Shown: positions 7,002 to 16,171 of the stretch, in pieces
How positions within the stretch are numbered: the first letter of the stretch is position 1
Layout of the letters: each line of letters starts with the position of its first letter
Source of the DNA: Granulicella sp. S190
GTDB taxonomy: Bacteria > Acidobacteriota > Terriglobia > Terriglobales > Acidobacteriaceae
NCBI RefSeq assembly: GCF_009766095.1
Contig: NZ_LMUD01000002.1
Span: 164,837 to 228,836, forward strand
Direction: 5' to 3'
Length of the DNA stretch: 64,000 nt
Made by a program: the position numbers and the translations under genes
Notes under the pieces: model-generated
The model's database searches: none
What the model was told of the DNA's origin: nothing
Seen by the model: only the letters and a program-made list of their open reading frames with translations

Positions 7002-9227
7002 ATGATGCGACGAGTGTTGGTTACAGGTTTGGTGGTGGGGGCTACCCTTCTGTCCGCGTGGGCGAGCGCACAGGGTACGAAGCTGTGGAGCGTGGAACGC
7101 TACGACGAGATGGAAAAAGGCACCTCGGAGGGTGTGGCCATTCGCAGCGATGGACGCCTGGAGGCGGGACCGGCGAGTTCATTGCTCTACGAGACCGGTA
7201 AGAGCTATGCATGGTCGATAGCGAGCGATACCAGTGGGAACGGGTATGTGGGGCTGGGTGGGACAGCCGCCGGGGCGGCGTTGGTGATGAAGGTCACGCC
7301 GGACGGAAAAGCCTCGCAGATCTTTGCTGGCAAGGAGCTTGCGGTGCAGGCAGTGAGAGTTGCACCAGATGGAACCCTCCTCGCGGCTACCTCTCCCGAT
7401 GGGAAGGTCTATCGTATTCCGCAGGGTGGTGGAGCGGCGGCAGTCGTCTTCGATCCTGCGATGACGGAGGAGAAGCCGAAGTACCTCTGGGATCTGGCTG
7501 TCGGGAAGGCTGGGGAGATCTACGTAGCAGCAGGGGCTCCGGCGGTGGTGTATCGAGTGCCTGCCGGAGGTGGAAAGGCAGAGGTGCTGTTCAGGACGGC
7601 GGATCAACATATTCGTTGCCTGCTGTTGAGTACGGACGGAACGCTTTGGGCGGGGTCGGACGGATCGGGCGTGGTGTATCGCTTCGCAACGGGAACGGTA
7701 GGGGCGAAGCCGTTTGCCGCGTATGCTGCGGCTCGGCGGGAGATTACGGCTCTGGCGATGGATGCGGCAGGCAACGTGTATGCCGCCGGAGTTGGAACGA
7801 AGGGGCGTTCGACGCTGCCGCCCTTGCCAGTAACCGGTGGCGTGGGCGTGACGATCACGTTTGTGCAGCCAGGCTCATCTACGGCGGCGGGACAGAATAC
7901 GCTGGTGCCGGATGGCTCGGAGATCTATAAGATAGCGCCGGATGGTTCCCCGCAGAAGTTGCTGACGCTGAAGGATGACGTGGTGTACGCGCTCACGATG
8001 CAGAATGGGAAGCTGCTGGCGGCAACTGGAAATCGCGGGCGCATCTATCGTGTGGAGACCAATGGCGATGGCAGGTTTACCGATATAGCGCACCTGGAGG
8101 CTTCGCAGGGAATGGCATTCGCCTCGGTGAAGGATAGTCTGCTGATCGCAACCAGCAACAGTGGAAAGGTGTTTCGGTTGGCAGATGTGGTTGCGACTGC
8201 GGCTACCTATACGAGTGATGTATTCGATGCGCAGAGCTTCTCGCAATGGGGACGTGCAGAGGTAAGAGCTGGCACAGCGGTAGGGTTCGAGCTATCTGTG
8301 CGGAGCGGAAACGTTGAAAGCCCTGTTATGGGATGGAGCGAGTGGAGACGCGTGGCGGCGGACGGAAGTTTTACCGTTCCGCCCGGTCGCTTTGTGCAGT
8401 GGAAGGCATTGCTTCGAGACAACGGAAGCCTGGATGCGGTAGCGCTGAATTATCTGCAGAGAAATGTCGCGCCAGTGGTCGAGGAGGTAGTGGTGCAGCC
8501 CGGCGCTCGGGTGACGCCAGCGACTCCGGTTGCCGCCAATGCGACGGTGCAGGTGGCCTTCCCTGCTGCCGGAGCGACTCCTGTCTTTTCCGCCGATGCT
8601 GGTTCTGCTCCTCTCACGGCGCAGAAGGATAAGACTGCGGTAACGGTTCGATGGATGGCCCATGACGACAACGGCGATGACCTGATGTACGCGGTGTGGT
8701 ATCGCGGCGTCGGCGAGGCGAACTGGCGATTACTGAAGGACAAGCTCTCCGAGAAGGTCTACAGCTTCGATTCGGCGCTGCTACCGGATGGTAGTTACGA
8801 AGTGAAGGTCGTAGCGAGTGATGCTCCGGTACACACGGATGCGGAAGCGCTGACAGGAGAGCGGTCGAGCGAAGTGTTTGTGGTGGATACAACGCCGCCT
8901 ATGCCGGGGGTATTGACGGCGGAGGCGATCAAACGGATGGAGTGGGTGGGTTCTGTGCAGGTGAACTCTATCTTGATTCATGCGACGCTGGAGGCGAGGG
9001 ATGCTACTTCGCCGATCGCGCATGCGGAGTACTCGATTGACGCGGGACCGTGGCAGTATCTGGAGCCGGTTGGGAAGGTTTCGGATTCGCTTTCGGAGCG
9101 ATATGACTTTACGGTGGCGGTGCCAGCGACGACTACTCCAGTGAGTGATGCGAAGGAGCATGTGCTGGCTGTGAGAGTTTATGACCGTTATGAAAACGTC
9201 ATCGCGGTAAAGGCGGTGGTGCGGTAA
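7002..9227 (+). CDS. secreted beta-propeller protein with Fn3-like C-terminus
   Basis: 741 residues with a signal peptide (cleavage near ASAQ). Residues about 40-395 contain repeated blades of the form PDGTLLAATSPDGKVYRI, KAGEIYVAAGAPAVVYRV and GKLLAATGNRGRIYRV, each with a G-x-(I/V)-Y-R-(V/I) end, as in NHL/SMP-30-like propellers. A middle segment with P-rich linker follows (about 490-540), then beta-sandwich segments resembling fibronectin type III (DDNGDDLMYAVWYR, LPDGSYEVKVVASD, DTTPP). Likely periplasmic or outer surface. The ligand is unknown. Its stop overlaps the start of the TRIC-type channel by one base (TAATG), implying co-translation. Confidence 0.75.
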   Translation: MMRRVLVTGLVVGATLLSAWASAQGTKLWSVERYDEMEKGTSEGVAIRSDGRLEAGPASSLLYETGKSYAWSIASDTSGNGYVGLGGTAAGAALVMKVTPDGKASQIFAGKELAVQAVRVAPDGTLLAATSPDGKVYRIPQGGGAAAVVFDPAMTEEKPKYLWDLAVGKAGEIYVAAGAPAVVYRVPAGGGKAEVLFRTADQHIRCLLLSTDGTLWAGSDGSGVVYRFATGTVGAKPFAAYAAARREITALAMDAAGNVYAAGVGTKGRSTLPPLPVTGGVGVTITFVQPGSSTAAGQNTLVPDGSEIYKIAPDGSPQKLLTLKDDVVYALTMQNGKLLAATGNRGRIYRVETNGDGRFTDIAHLEASQGMAFASVKDSLLIATSNSGKVFRLADVVATAATYTSDVFDAQSFSQWGRAEVRAGTAVGFELSVRSGNVESPVMGWSEWRRVAADGSFTVPPGRFVQWKALLRDNGSLDAVALNYLQRNVAPVVEEVVVQPGARVTPATPVAANATVQVAFPAAGATPVFSADAGSAPLTAQKDKTAVTVRWMAHDDNGDDLMYAVWYRGVGEANWRLLKDKLSEKVYSFDSALLPDGSYEVKVVASDAPVHTDAEALTGERSSEVFVVDTTPPMPGVLTAEAIKRMEWVGSVQVNSILIHATLEARDATSPIAHAEYSIDAGPWQYLEPVGKVSDSLSERYDFTVAVPATTTPVSDAKEHVLAVRVYDRYENVIAVKAVVR

Positions 9228-9874
9228 TGGCGGTGCGCGACTGGTTCCCCGAATACGGACAGGATGTGGTGCTGCTGGCGGTGGACCTAGTGGGGACCTT
9301 TGTGTTTGCGGTGGAGGGGGCGCTGGCGGGGATGTATGCGGGGCTGGATGTGTTTGGCCTGCTGGTGCTGTCGTTTGTAACTGCTCTTGGTGGAGGGACG
9401 ATTCGCGATCTATTGATTGGAGCGATTCCGCCAAACAGTATTCGTGACTGGAGGTATGGCGCGACGGCATTCGCAGGTGGGGGCGCTGTGTTTTTCTTTC
9501 ATCCTTTGATCCAGAGGGTGCCGGTGCATTTGATGATCACGCTCGACGCGGCGGGGCTGGCTCTGTTTGCGGTTGCAGGTGTGGGTAAGGCGCTGGAGTT
9601 CGGGATCACGCCGCTGCTTGCGATCATATTGGGAGCGGTGACCGGTGCGGGCGGCGGGACAGTGCGGGATGTACTGCTGGCGCAGGTGCCGGGTGTACTG
9701 CACTCGGATGTGTATGCGGCGGCAGCGCTGGCGGGGGCGGCGGTGGTGGTGATGGGATTGAAAGTGAAGTTGCCGCGAGGATTGGCGATGAGTCTTGGGG
9801 CTGGAGCCTGCTTTGTGCTGCGGATGGTGGCGGCGTGGCGGCACTGGAATCTGCCGAAGGTTGTCGGACATTGA
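9227..9874 (+). CDS. TRIC-type cation channel family protein (UPF0126)
   Basis: 215 residues, mostly membrane-spanning, with an internal duplication: GGGTIRDLLIGAIPP in the first half and GGGTVRDVLLAQVPGVL in the second. This duplicated GGGxxRD signature defines the bacterial trimeric intracellular cation channel family; bacterial members conduct K+ or other monovalent cations in the inner membrane. Seven hydrophobic stretches can be counted. The start is fused to the stop of the propeller gene (TAATG), so the two form an operon; a direct functional link is not known. Confidence 0.9.
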   Translation: MAVRDWFPEYGQDVVLLAVDLVGTFVFAVEGALAGMYAGLDVFGLLVLSFVTALGGGTIRDLLIGAIPPNSIRDWRYGATAFAGGGAVFFFHPLIQRVPVHLMITLDAAGLALFAVAGVGKALEFGITPLLAIILGAVTGAGGGTVRDVLLAQVPGVLHSDVYAAAALAGAAVVVMGLKVKLPRGLAMSLGAGACFVLRMVAAWRHWNLPKVVGH

Positions 9875-9880
9875 GGCCGC

Positions 9881-9983
9881 GTGTGCTGCCGGATGGGTCG
9901 CCTGCGCGGCGGGCGGTCACTTCGTGACGCGTATACCTTGTTGAGGCGGGTGAGAGGCGTTGGGCCTCGCGTTGCTCGGCTTT
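9881..9983 (-). repeat. dispersed intergenic repeat, family 1 copy 1
   Basis: On the minus strand this stretch matches 45132-45235 of the plus strand over about 103 bases. Shared blocks are AAAGCCGAGCAACGCGAGG, GTCACGAAGTGA, CGCCC, CGCGCAG and TCCGGCAG, in the same order and spacing. GTCAC-GAA-GTGA(C) is a small hairpin. It lies between the TRIC-type gene and the LolC/E permease gene. The conserved blocks with variable spacers suggest a REP-like or structured-RNA element. Confidence 0.75.
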
Positions 9984-10005
9984 GGCGATAGTAAGCTGGA
10001 ACTCG

Positions 10006-11298
10006 ATGCGATTTGAATTTTTTATTGCGGCGCGTTATCTGCGGGCGAAGCGGCGGCAGGCTGTGGTGGGAGTAATCACGGCTATCTCGGTGATCGGCGT
10101 GGCGGCGGGAGTGGCTTCGCTCATCATCGCGCTTGCAATCACAAATGGGATGCGGAGGGACCTGCAGGAGCGGCTGGTAGGTTCGAGCTCGCATGTGGAC
10201 CTGATGCGCGTGGCGGGCGATGGGATACGCGACTGGCGCCCTCTGTTGGCGCGCCTGCGCGAGGTGCCGCATGTGGTGGCGGCTGCCCCGGGATTGTACG
10301 GTCAAGTGTTGATCTCGAAGGGCGCACGAAGTGGCGGTGGCCTGATAAAAGGCGTGATTCCTGCAGACGAGAAGACCGTGGGAGATCTGTTGCAGAGCGT
10401 CGTGCAGGGTTCGGCCGAGGCGTTGGAGCCAGCGACTGCGGTCACGTCTCCCTGTGCGGAGGGAGCGAGTGCGCAGAACGATTGCGGAATGGGTGTGGCG
10501 CGAGAGATTCCCCCAATCGTCATTGGACAGGATATGGCGGAGTCGCTGGGCGCGAAGGTTGGGGATGGGGTGCTGGTGACCAGCCCGCAGGGGGAGTTGA
10601 CGCCGCTAGGGTTGGTGCCGAAGTATGAGCGGTTTCAAGTGGCGGGAATCTTCAGGTCGGGCTTCTACCAGTACGACTCAAGCTACGCATTTCTCCGCTT
10701 AGTGGATGCGCAGAGACTCTTCAGCGAGCCGGATCTGATCTCGGTGATCAGCTTCAAGGTGGACGATCTTTACCATGCGGATCGTGTGGGGAGGGCGATT
10801 GAAGATGCGGCGGGCAAGGGGTTTCAGACGACGAATTGGATGGAACAGAATCGCGAGCTGTTTCGCGCTTTGAAGCTGGAGCAGATCGTGACGTTCATCA
10901 TTCTTGCGCTGATTGTTTGCGTGGCTGCGCTGAATATTCTGATTGCGCTAACCATGATGGTGATGGAGAAGACGCGAGATATTGCCGTGCTGATGAGCTT
11001 TGGGGTGAGGGCGGATCAGGTGCGACGAATCTTTCTGATGCAGGGGTTGCTGATCTCGGTGATTGGCACGGTGCTGGGGTTGATTCTTGGGTATGGTCTG
11101 AGTTGGCTAGGTGGGCACTATAGGTTTATTCGGCTGGATGCGTCGGTTTATTCGATTGATTATCTGCCGTTCGCCCCGCGAGTTTGGGATGCAGTGATTG
11201 TTGCAGCAGTTTCGTTGGGTGTAAGTCTGATTGCTACGATCTATCCAAGTGGGAGCGCGGCGAAGGTACTGCCGGCGGAGGCGTTGCGATATGAATAA
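10006..11298 (+). CDS. LolC/LolE-family lipoprotein-releasing ABC permease
   Basis: 430 residues beginning FEFFIAARYLRAKRRQ, the standard N-terminus of LolC/E proteins, followed by the first membrane segment (ITAISVIGVAAGVASLIIALAITNGM). A large periplasmic MacB-like domain spans about 50-290, and three further membrane segments follow (about 300-425) with the cytoplasmic helix EKTRDIAVLMSFGV that contacts the ATPase. With LolD it releases lipoproteins from the inner membrane for outer-membrane sorting. A longer TTG start at 9982 would overlap the repeat element and adds nonconserved residues, so ATG 10006 was chosen. The stop overlaps the next gene by 8 bases. Confidence 0.92.
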   Translation: MRFEFFIAARYLRAKRRQAVVGVITAISVIGVAAGVASLIIALAITNGMRRDLQERLVGSSSHVDLMRVAGDGIRDWRPLLARLREVPHVVAAAPGLYGQVLISKGARSGGGLIKGVIPADEKTVGDLLQSVVQGSAEALEPATAVTSPCAEGASAQNDCGMGVAREIPPIVIGQDMAESLGAKVGDGVLVTSPQGELTPLGLVPKYERFQVAGIFRSGFYQYDSSYAFLRLVDAQRLFSEPDLISVISFKVDDLYHADRVGRAIEDAAGKGFQTTNWMEQNRELFRALKLEQIVTFIILALIVCVAALNILIALTMMVMEKTRDIAVLMSFGVRADQVRRIFLMQGLLISVIGTVLGLILGYGLSWLGGHYRFIRLDASVYSIDYLPFAPRVWDAVIVAAVSLGVSLIATIYPSGSAAKVLPAEALRYE

Positions 11299-11770
11299 CC
11301 CGAGGTTGAAGTACGGACAATTGGTGCCGAATGGCTTGGCGAAGATGACTGCACTCGAGCACTACCTGAACACAGAGACGGGACTGGAAGCTACGCTGCT
11401 GGGGTTCGTACGGTTGAGGGCTTCGCTGATGAATGGCTGTGAATATTGCATTCAGCTGCATTCAGGGGAGTTGAAGAAGTTGAACGAGACGGCGGAGCGG
11501 ATTGCGGGCGTTGGCGACTGGCGGGCGTCTGAGGCCTACACAAAGCGCGAGCGGGCCGCGTTGGCCTGGACCGAGGCCGTAACGAATATTCAAGACGGGC
11601 ATGCTCCGGATGCTGTCTATGACGAGGTGAGGGCGCACTTCAGCGAGGTTGAAACGGTAAATCTTACGCTGACGATTACGACGATCAACGCATGGAACCG
11701 AATTGCGATATCGCTGGGCAGATATCCGGGCCATGGAAGCTCGACCCAAGCGAACGAGGTGAAGGGTTGA
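11291..11770 (+). CDS. AhpD/carboxymuconolactone decarboxylase-family protein
   Basis: 159 residues. The redox motif C-E-Y-C-I-Q-L-H-S is the CxxC(x)nH signature of AhpD-like peroxidase adaptors in the CMD family; RASLMNGCEYC precedes it as usual, and LTLTITTINAWNRIAISL is the conserved C-terminal helix. Expected role: thiol-dependent (hydro)peroxide or redox chemistry in the cytosol. The start overlaps the LolC/E stop by 8 bases (ATGAATAA), and its 3' end overlaps the longest possible reading of lolD. It therefore sits inside a lipoprotein exporter operon with which it has no known functional connection. Confidence 0.9.
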   Translation: MNNPRLKYGQLVPNGLAKMTALEHYLNTETGLEATLLGFVRLRASLMNGCEYCIQLHSGELKKLNETAERIAGVGDWRASEAYTKRERAALAWTEAVTNIQDGHAPDAVYDEVRAHFSEVETVNLTLTITTINAWNRIAISLGRYPGHGSSTQANEVKG

Positions 11771-11835
11771 TAGATCCGGATGAGGGCGATGTCAGGTTTG
11801 AGAATGAAGGAACGCTGGAGCCGCTGCCAGTGGTG

Positions 11836-12570
11836 ATGGAACGGACAGTGGTGATGCGTGCGGTGGGGCTTACCAAGATGTATGCAGCTGTCACCACGGG
11901 GAGTGGCTCTTCGAGCAAAGGTTCGGCGCGGCCGGCGTTGGAGTTGTTTCGCGGGCTGGACCTGAAGGTGCATTCAGGCGAGATGGTCGCGATCGTAGGA
12001 GAGAGCGGCGCGGGAAAGAGCTCCCTGCTTCATCTGCTGGCGGCGTTGGATACACCGACTGCGGGCGAGGTTTGGTGCGGAGAGACGCGGCTGAGTTCGT
12101 TTACTCCCAGGCAGGCGGCAGAATATCGCAACCGGGATGTTGGTTATGTGTGGCAGTTTCACTACCTGTTACCGGAGTTTTCTGCGCTGGAGAATGTTGC
12201 GATGCCTCTGCTGGCTCGCGGGACGAGGCGAAGCGAGGCACTGGAGAAGGCGCGGGTGTGGCTCGGCGAGGTGGGGCTTGGCGACCGTGCAGAGCATCGA
12301 TCCGGGGAGTTGAGCGGAGGAGAGCAGCAGAGGGTTAGCCTGGCGCGGGCGCTGGTAACTGAACCCAGACTGCTGCTGGCAGATGAGCCGACAGGTGATC
12401 TCGATGGAAAAACGGCCGAGGCGGTATTCAGTTTGATTCAACGGCTGCACGCAGCACATGGGCTTACGAGTGTGCTGGTGACACACAATCTGGAGTTTGC
12501 CGAGAGATGCGATCGGATCCTGAAGCTGAAAGAAGGTCGTCTGGTGGATGCCCGGTCTCCTGTGGGCTGA
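11836..12570 (+). CDS. lolD: LolD-like ABC transporter ATP-binding protein
   Basis: 244-residue ATPase. Walker A is GESGAGKSS, the Q-loop region reads WQFHYLLPEFSALEN (as in LolD), the signature is LSGGEQQR, Walker B is LLLADEPTGDLD and the switch His lies in LVTHNLEF. It would power the LolC/E permease two genes upstream. Several starts are open: ATG 11836 was chosen because it places the first strand (VVMRAVGLTKMY) properly; TTG 11767 would overlap the AhpD-like stop by 4 bases and add 23 residues. A Ser/Gly-rich insertion (TTGSGSSSKGS) sits between strand 1 and Walker A. Confidence 0.9.
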   Translation: MERTVVMRAVGLTKMYAAVTTGSGSSSKGSARPALELFRGLDLKVHSGEMVAIVGESGAGKSSLLHLLAALDTPTAGEVWCGETRLSSFTPRQAAEYRNRDVGYVWQFHYLLPEFSALENVAMPLLARGTRRSEALEKARVWLGEVGLGDRAEHRSGELSGGEQQRVSLARALVTEPRLLLADEPTGDLDGKTAEAVFSLIQRLHAAHGLTSVLVTHNLEFAERCDRILKLKEGRLVDARSPVG

Positions 12571-13055
12571 CGCTGAGTTGCGAGATGCGGTATCAATTCC
12601 CTAAGTAGCATTCCTAAGGGTGATTTAGAGAGAACGACGCAGGTACTACTAGAAGAGTTAGCCGTGTCGCTCTCTAGCGCAGAGACTCCTTTTTTGTTGA
12701 TCCGAGGTTCGATCAACTGCAGTGTACCTCCCTCCTTCAATCCAAGACCGAATCCTATTCGTTGATCAATTCATCAGGTACTGAGGGACGGGAGGTTTTG
12801 GAACTCGTAATTGCACTTAATTTGGTGCTAGTTTTGCACAGGCGACGTCTTACGAGGGTGCTAAGTTTATGCATAACTTTTGAGGGATTTCGAATATCTT
12901 GCGCAGACGACTACACTGAGAAGTAGTGGTATGGATGCTTCGTAGGTTGAAGTAGCCTGATTTGTCTCCGGGAGTGAGCGGCACGGGGACGGCAGTGGGA
13001 CCAACGGCGCTATGCGGCCTTCGGGTTGGATGGTGGCCGGCTTGAAGGGGATAAC
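12571..13055. other. 485-base intergenic region upstream of clpC
   Basis: No gene is seen. Notable items are an inverted repeat GTTGATC-N8-GATCAAC at 12696-12717 and a second GTTGATCAA at 12761-12769, both upstream of clpC and spaced about 65 bases apart. A Shine-Dalgarno-like GAAGGGG sits just before the clpC ATG. No CIRCE or CtsR-type operator was recognised. Confidence 0.5.
12696..12717. promoter_or_regulatory. GTTGATC inverted repeat upstream of clpC
   Basis: Perfect 7-bp arms GTTGATC and GATCAAC flank an 8-base spacer; the half-site recurs at 12761 as GTTGATCAAT. A dimeric repressor site for the clpC stress gene is possible. The run of T at 12688-12695 precedes rather than follows the stem, so a plus-strand terminator is unlikely. 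Confidence 0.35.
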
Positions 13056-15524
13056 ATGTTCGAACGCTATACGGAGAAGGCGCGGCGGGTAATCTTTTTT
13101 GCTCGCTATGAGGCCAGTCAGTTTGGGTCGCCTTACATCGAAACCGAGCATCTGCTGCTCGGGCTGTTGCGTGAGGACAAGGCGTTGACGAACCGCTTTT
13201 TGCGGTCCCACGCGTCCGTAGAGTCGATACGCAAGCAGATTGAAGGGCATACGACGATCCGGGAGAAGGTTTCAACCTCGGTCGATCTGCCGCTTTCAAA
13301 CGAGTGCAAGCGCGTGCTGGCGTATGCGGCGGAAGAGGCTGAACGGCTATCGCATAAGCACATCGGAACTGAGCATCTGCTTTTGGGACTGTTGCGTGAG
13401 GAGAAGTGCTTCGCGGCGGAGATTTTGCAGGAGCGTGGTTTGCGGCTGCCTGCGATTCGCGAAGAGCTGCAGCGTACAACGCAGGAGAAGACACCCTCTT
13501 CAAGCGGTAGTAAGGGGCAGCGGGGCGAACAGAGCATGCTGGCGGAGTTTTCGCGCGATCTCACCCAGTCGGCAATGGACCAGCAGCTGGATCCGCTGGT
13601 TGGGCGCGATACCGAAGTAGACCGCGTCATCCAGATTCTATGCAGGCGAACGAAGAACAATCCCGTGCTGATTGGCGAGCCGGGCGTCGGCAAAACGGCG
13701 ATTGTGGAAGGGCTGGCGCAGAAGATCGCTGATGGCGAGGTGCCAAGTTTCCTCGCAGATAAGCGGGTGCTGGCGCTGGATCTTTCGCTGATCGTTGCGG
13801 GAACGAAGTATCGCGGCCAGTTTGAAGAGCGGTTGAAGACGATCATGAAGGAGCTGATGGAGAATCAGAACTCCATCGTATTTATCGACGAACTCCATAC
13901 CTTGGTTGGCGCGGGATCGGCCGAGGGTTCGCTCGATGCGGCGAACATTCTGAAGCCGGCTTTGAGCCGCGGCGAGATTCAGTGCATCGGCGCGACCACC
14001 CCTGCGGAATATCGGAAGTCAATTGAGAAAGATCGCTCTTTGGAGCGGCGCTTTCAGGCAGTCAAAGTGCCGCCGCCGAACGAAGAAGATGCAATCAAGA
14101 TCATCATGGGGATCAAGGAGAAGTACGAGAAGTTCCATGCGGTGAGCTATACCGATGACGCGATTACGTTTTCGGTATCGCACTCCAGCCGCTATATTCC
14201 TGATCGGTTCCTGCCCGATAAGGCGATCGATCTCATCGACGAGGCGGGTGCGCGGGTGAAGCTGCGGCAGACCTCGATGCCTGAGGAGCTAACCGAGGTC
14301 CAGAAGCGGATCAAGTTCATCGTGCACCGGATGGAGAATGCGATCGCGAATCATGAGTTCGAGAAGGCTCGGTTCTATTCGGATGAGGAGCGCAAGGAGC
14401 GAGAGAATCTACGGGCGCTGCGGGACAAATATCATCTGGACGACTCTTCGGCGGGTATCGTGACACGCGGAGATATTGAGGATGTGGTGAGCCGCTGGAC
14501 GGGCGTTCCGATCACTTCGCTGAAGGAAGAAGAGACCCAGCGATTACTGCGCGTCGAGGAGGAACTACACAAGCGTGTGATCTCGCAGGATAAGGCGATC
14601 TCGGCGCTGGCGCGGGCTATTCGACGTTCTCGTGCAGGGCTTAAGAATCCAGCTCGGCCGATCGGAAGCTTCCTGTTCCTTGGACCTACCGGTGTGGGTA
14701 AGACGGAGATGGCGCGAACCCTTGCGCAGTTCCTGTTCGGCAGCGAGAAGGCTTTGATCCGGTTCGATATGTCGGAGTTCATGGAGAAGCACTCTGTGAG
14801 CAAACTGATCGGTTCGCCTCCGGGTTATGTCGGCTATGAAGAGGGCGGCCAGCTCACTGAGCGTGTAAAGCGGAACCCCTACAGCGTGGTTCTGTTGGAT
14901 GAAATCGAAAAGGCGCATCCGGATGTCTTCAACCTGCTGCTGCAGGTGTTTGAAGATGGGCAGCTGACAGACGGACTCGGAAACACGGTTGATTACAAGA
15001 ACTGCATCATCATCATGACCTCCAATATTGGAGCCAAGCATCTGCAGAAGCGGCAGGGGCTAGGTTTCCAGAGCGAGAAGGAAGACATGGTGCTAGACAA
15101 GATGGAGGAGCTGGTACGCGGCGAAGTTAAGAGGACGTTCAATCCGGAGTTCCTCAATCGTCTGGACGAGATCATCATCTTTACGTCGCTGTCGGATAGC
15201 GACCTGTTGCAGATTCTCGAGTTGCTGGTGCAGCAGTTGAACGTGAACCTGGTGCACAAGGCGATCACGATCTCTGTTGCCGATGATGCGAAGAAGTGGA
15301 TTATCGAGAAGACGGCCGGAGATCGTAGCTACGGTGCGCGGCCTTTGCGTCGGGCGCTGCAGCGGTTTGTCGAGGATCCTCTGTCGGAGGCTCTGATCGG
15401 AGGCGGCATCGTCGAGCGGCCAGCGTTTATCGAGGTTTATATGGAAAACAATAAGCTGTTCTATCGACCGATCGCTGCCGATGGCGAAGAGAAGATGGCT
15501 GGACTTGAACTAACCACCGTCTAG
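13056..15524 (+). CDS. clpC: ATP-dependent Clp protease ATP-binding subunit ClpC
   Basis: 822 residues. Two Clp-N repeats (about 1-145; each with [11 protein letters not shown]) are followed by AAA domain 1 with Walker [10 protein letters not shown] (about 207) and Walker B VFIDELH, a UVR-type middle segment (about 415-450, [16 protein letters not shown]), and AAA domain 2 with Walker [10 protein letters not shown] (about 542) and Walker [12 protein letters not shown]. The C-terminal domain carries a loop near NRLDEIIIF. This HSP100 unfoldase feeds ClpP. ATG 13056 has GAAGGGG about 6 bases upstream and yields the usual [13 protein letters not shown] start; the TTG at 13026 is less likely. It appears monocistronic. 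Confidence 0.97.
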   Translation: MFERYTEKARRVIFFARYEASQFGSPYIETEHLLLGLLREDKALTNRFLRSHASVESIRKQIEGHTTIREKVSTSVDLPLSNECKRVLAYAAEEAERLSHKHIGTEHLLLGLLREEKCFAAEILQERGLRLPAIREELQRTTQEKTPSSSGSKGQRGEQSMLAEFSRDLTQSAMDQQLDPLVGRDTEVDRVIQILCRRTKNNPVLIGEPGVGKTAIVEGLAQKIADGEVPSFLADKRVLALDLSLIVAGTKYRGQFEERLKTIMKELMENQNSIVFIDELHTLVGAGSAEGSLDAANILKPALSRGEIQCIGATTPAEYRKSIEKDRSLERRFQAVKVPPPNEEDAIKIIMGIKEKYEKFHAVSYTDDAITFSVSHSSRYIPDRFLPDKAIDLIDEAGARVKLRQTSMPEELTEVQKRIKFIVHRMENAIANHEFEKARFYSDEERKERENLRALRDKYHLDDSSAGIVTRGDIEDVVSRWTGVPITSLKEEETQRLLRVEEELHKRVISQDKAISALARAIRRSRAGLKNPARPIGSFLFLGPTGVGKTEMARTLAQFLFGSEKALIRFDMSEFMEKHSVSKLIGSPPGYVGYEEGGQLTERVKRNPYSVVLLDEIEKAHPDVFNLLLQVFEDGQLTDGLGNTVDYKNCIIIMTSNIGAKHLQKRQGLGFQSEKEDMVLDKMEELVRGEVKRTFNPEFLNRLDEIIIFTSLSDSDLLQILELLVQQLNVNLVHKAITISVADDAKKWIIEKTAGDRSYGARPLRRALQRFVEDPLSEALIGGGIVERPAFIEVYMENNKLFYRPIAADGEEKMAGLELTTV

Positions 15525-15544
15525 ATTCGTGTTGGAAGAACATC

Positions 15545-15572
15545 AAACGCCTCAGCTCTTGCCGGGGCGTTT
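15545..15572 (+). terminator. hairpin after clpC (first)
   Basis: AAACGCC and GGCGTTT arms with a 14-base loop follow the clpC stop by about 20 bases. T-rich sequence after the stem is short (TTTGCCC), so strength is uncertain. Confidence 0.45.
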
Positions 15573-15606
15573 GCCCGTTGTAGAAGAGTAAGCAACAACC
15601 TAACGC

Positions 15607-15636
15607 AGAAGATCCCGGATAGTTCCGGGATCTTCT
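15607..15636. terminator. strong 13-bp hairpin between clpC and YtxH gene
   Basis: AGAAGATCCCGGA and TCCGGGATCTTCT form a perfect 13-bp stem with a TAGT loop. It sits between convergent genes, so it may serve both strands. No long T-tract follows on either side. Confidence 0.55.
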
Positions 15637-15671
15637 GTAATGCGAGAGAAGGCAGTTTGAAACTAATTCAA

Positions 15672-15968
15672 TCAGACCAGCGATTGTGCTGACTTGACAG
15701 CACTGTTGACGACGTCGCCCGCCTTATCCACTGCGTACTCTACCTGGCCTTTTGTGCGCTTTATGGCTTTCTGGGTCTCATCGCTAAGACGCTCTGCCTG
15801 CGCTTTAAGGTAGTTCCCTGCATCTTCCAGGTAGTCGCCTGCATCCTCCGCCCTCTTGCGAAGCTGCTTGCGGGTTTTGACTCCGGTTTGCGGAGCGTAG
15901 AGGAGAGCAATTGCAGCTCCTGCGGTGACGCCGATGCCGAAGGCAAACCAATAATTCTTTGCACTCAT
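15672..15968 (-). CDS. YtxH-domain protein
   Basis: 98 residues. The N-terminal segment FAFGIGVTAGAAIALLYAPQTG is the YtxH signature: one membrane helix ending in LLYAP-x-(S/T)G, followed by a basic, charged amphipathic helix (KTRKQLRKRAEDAGDYL) and Ala/Lys/Asp-rich C-terminal coils. Such proteins are membrane-anchored general-stress proteins of unknown biochemical role. The chosen ATG gives MSAKNYWFAFG; an upstream in-frame ATG would add 17 non-conserved residues. It converges with clpC. Confidence 0.85.
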   Translation of the reverse strand: MSAKNYWFAFGIGVTAGAAIALLYAPQTGVKTRKQLRKRAEDAGDYLEDAGNYLKAQAERLSDETQKAIKRTKGQVEYAVDKAGDVVNSAVKSAQSLV

Positions 15969-16171
15969 TCGAAGTACCTCGTGCGAGATTTTGCTTCTCT
16001 GGGTAAGTTGGATTCGCACGGGAGAAGATTGGTTGGTTATTTTTTGCTATTGCAAAGGTTTTGAAGCAGTTACCGAGAGCGAGTCTCGAGAGAGTGACGA
16101 ATCAGTTCCCTGCACCGTTTTTGCGTCGCCGCGAGATATCTCTGCAGGCTAGAGTGAGAAGGGGGTGACTC

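Noticed and set aside
9982-10005. TTG start for the LolC/E permease
   Set aside because: It would add residues encoded partly by the repeat element; ATG 10006 yields the conserved MRFEFFIAARYL start.
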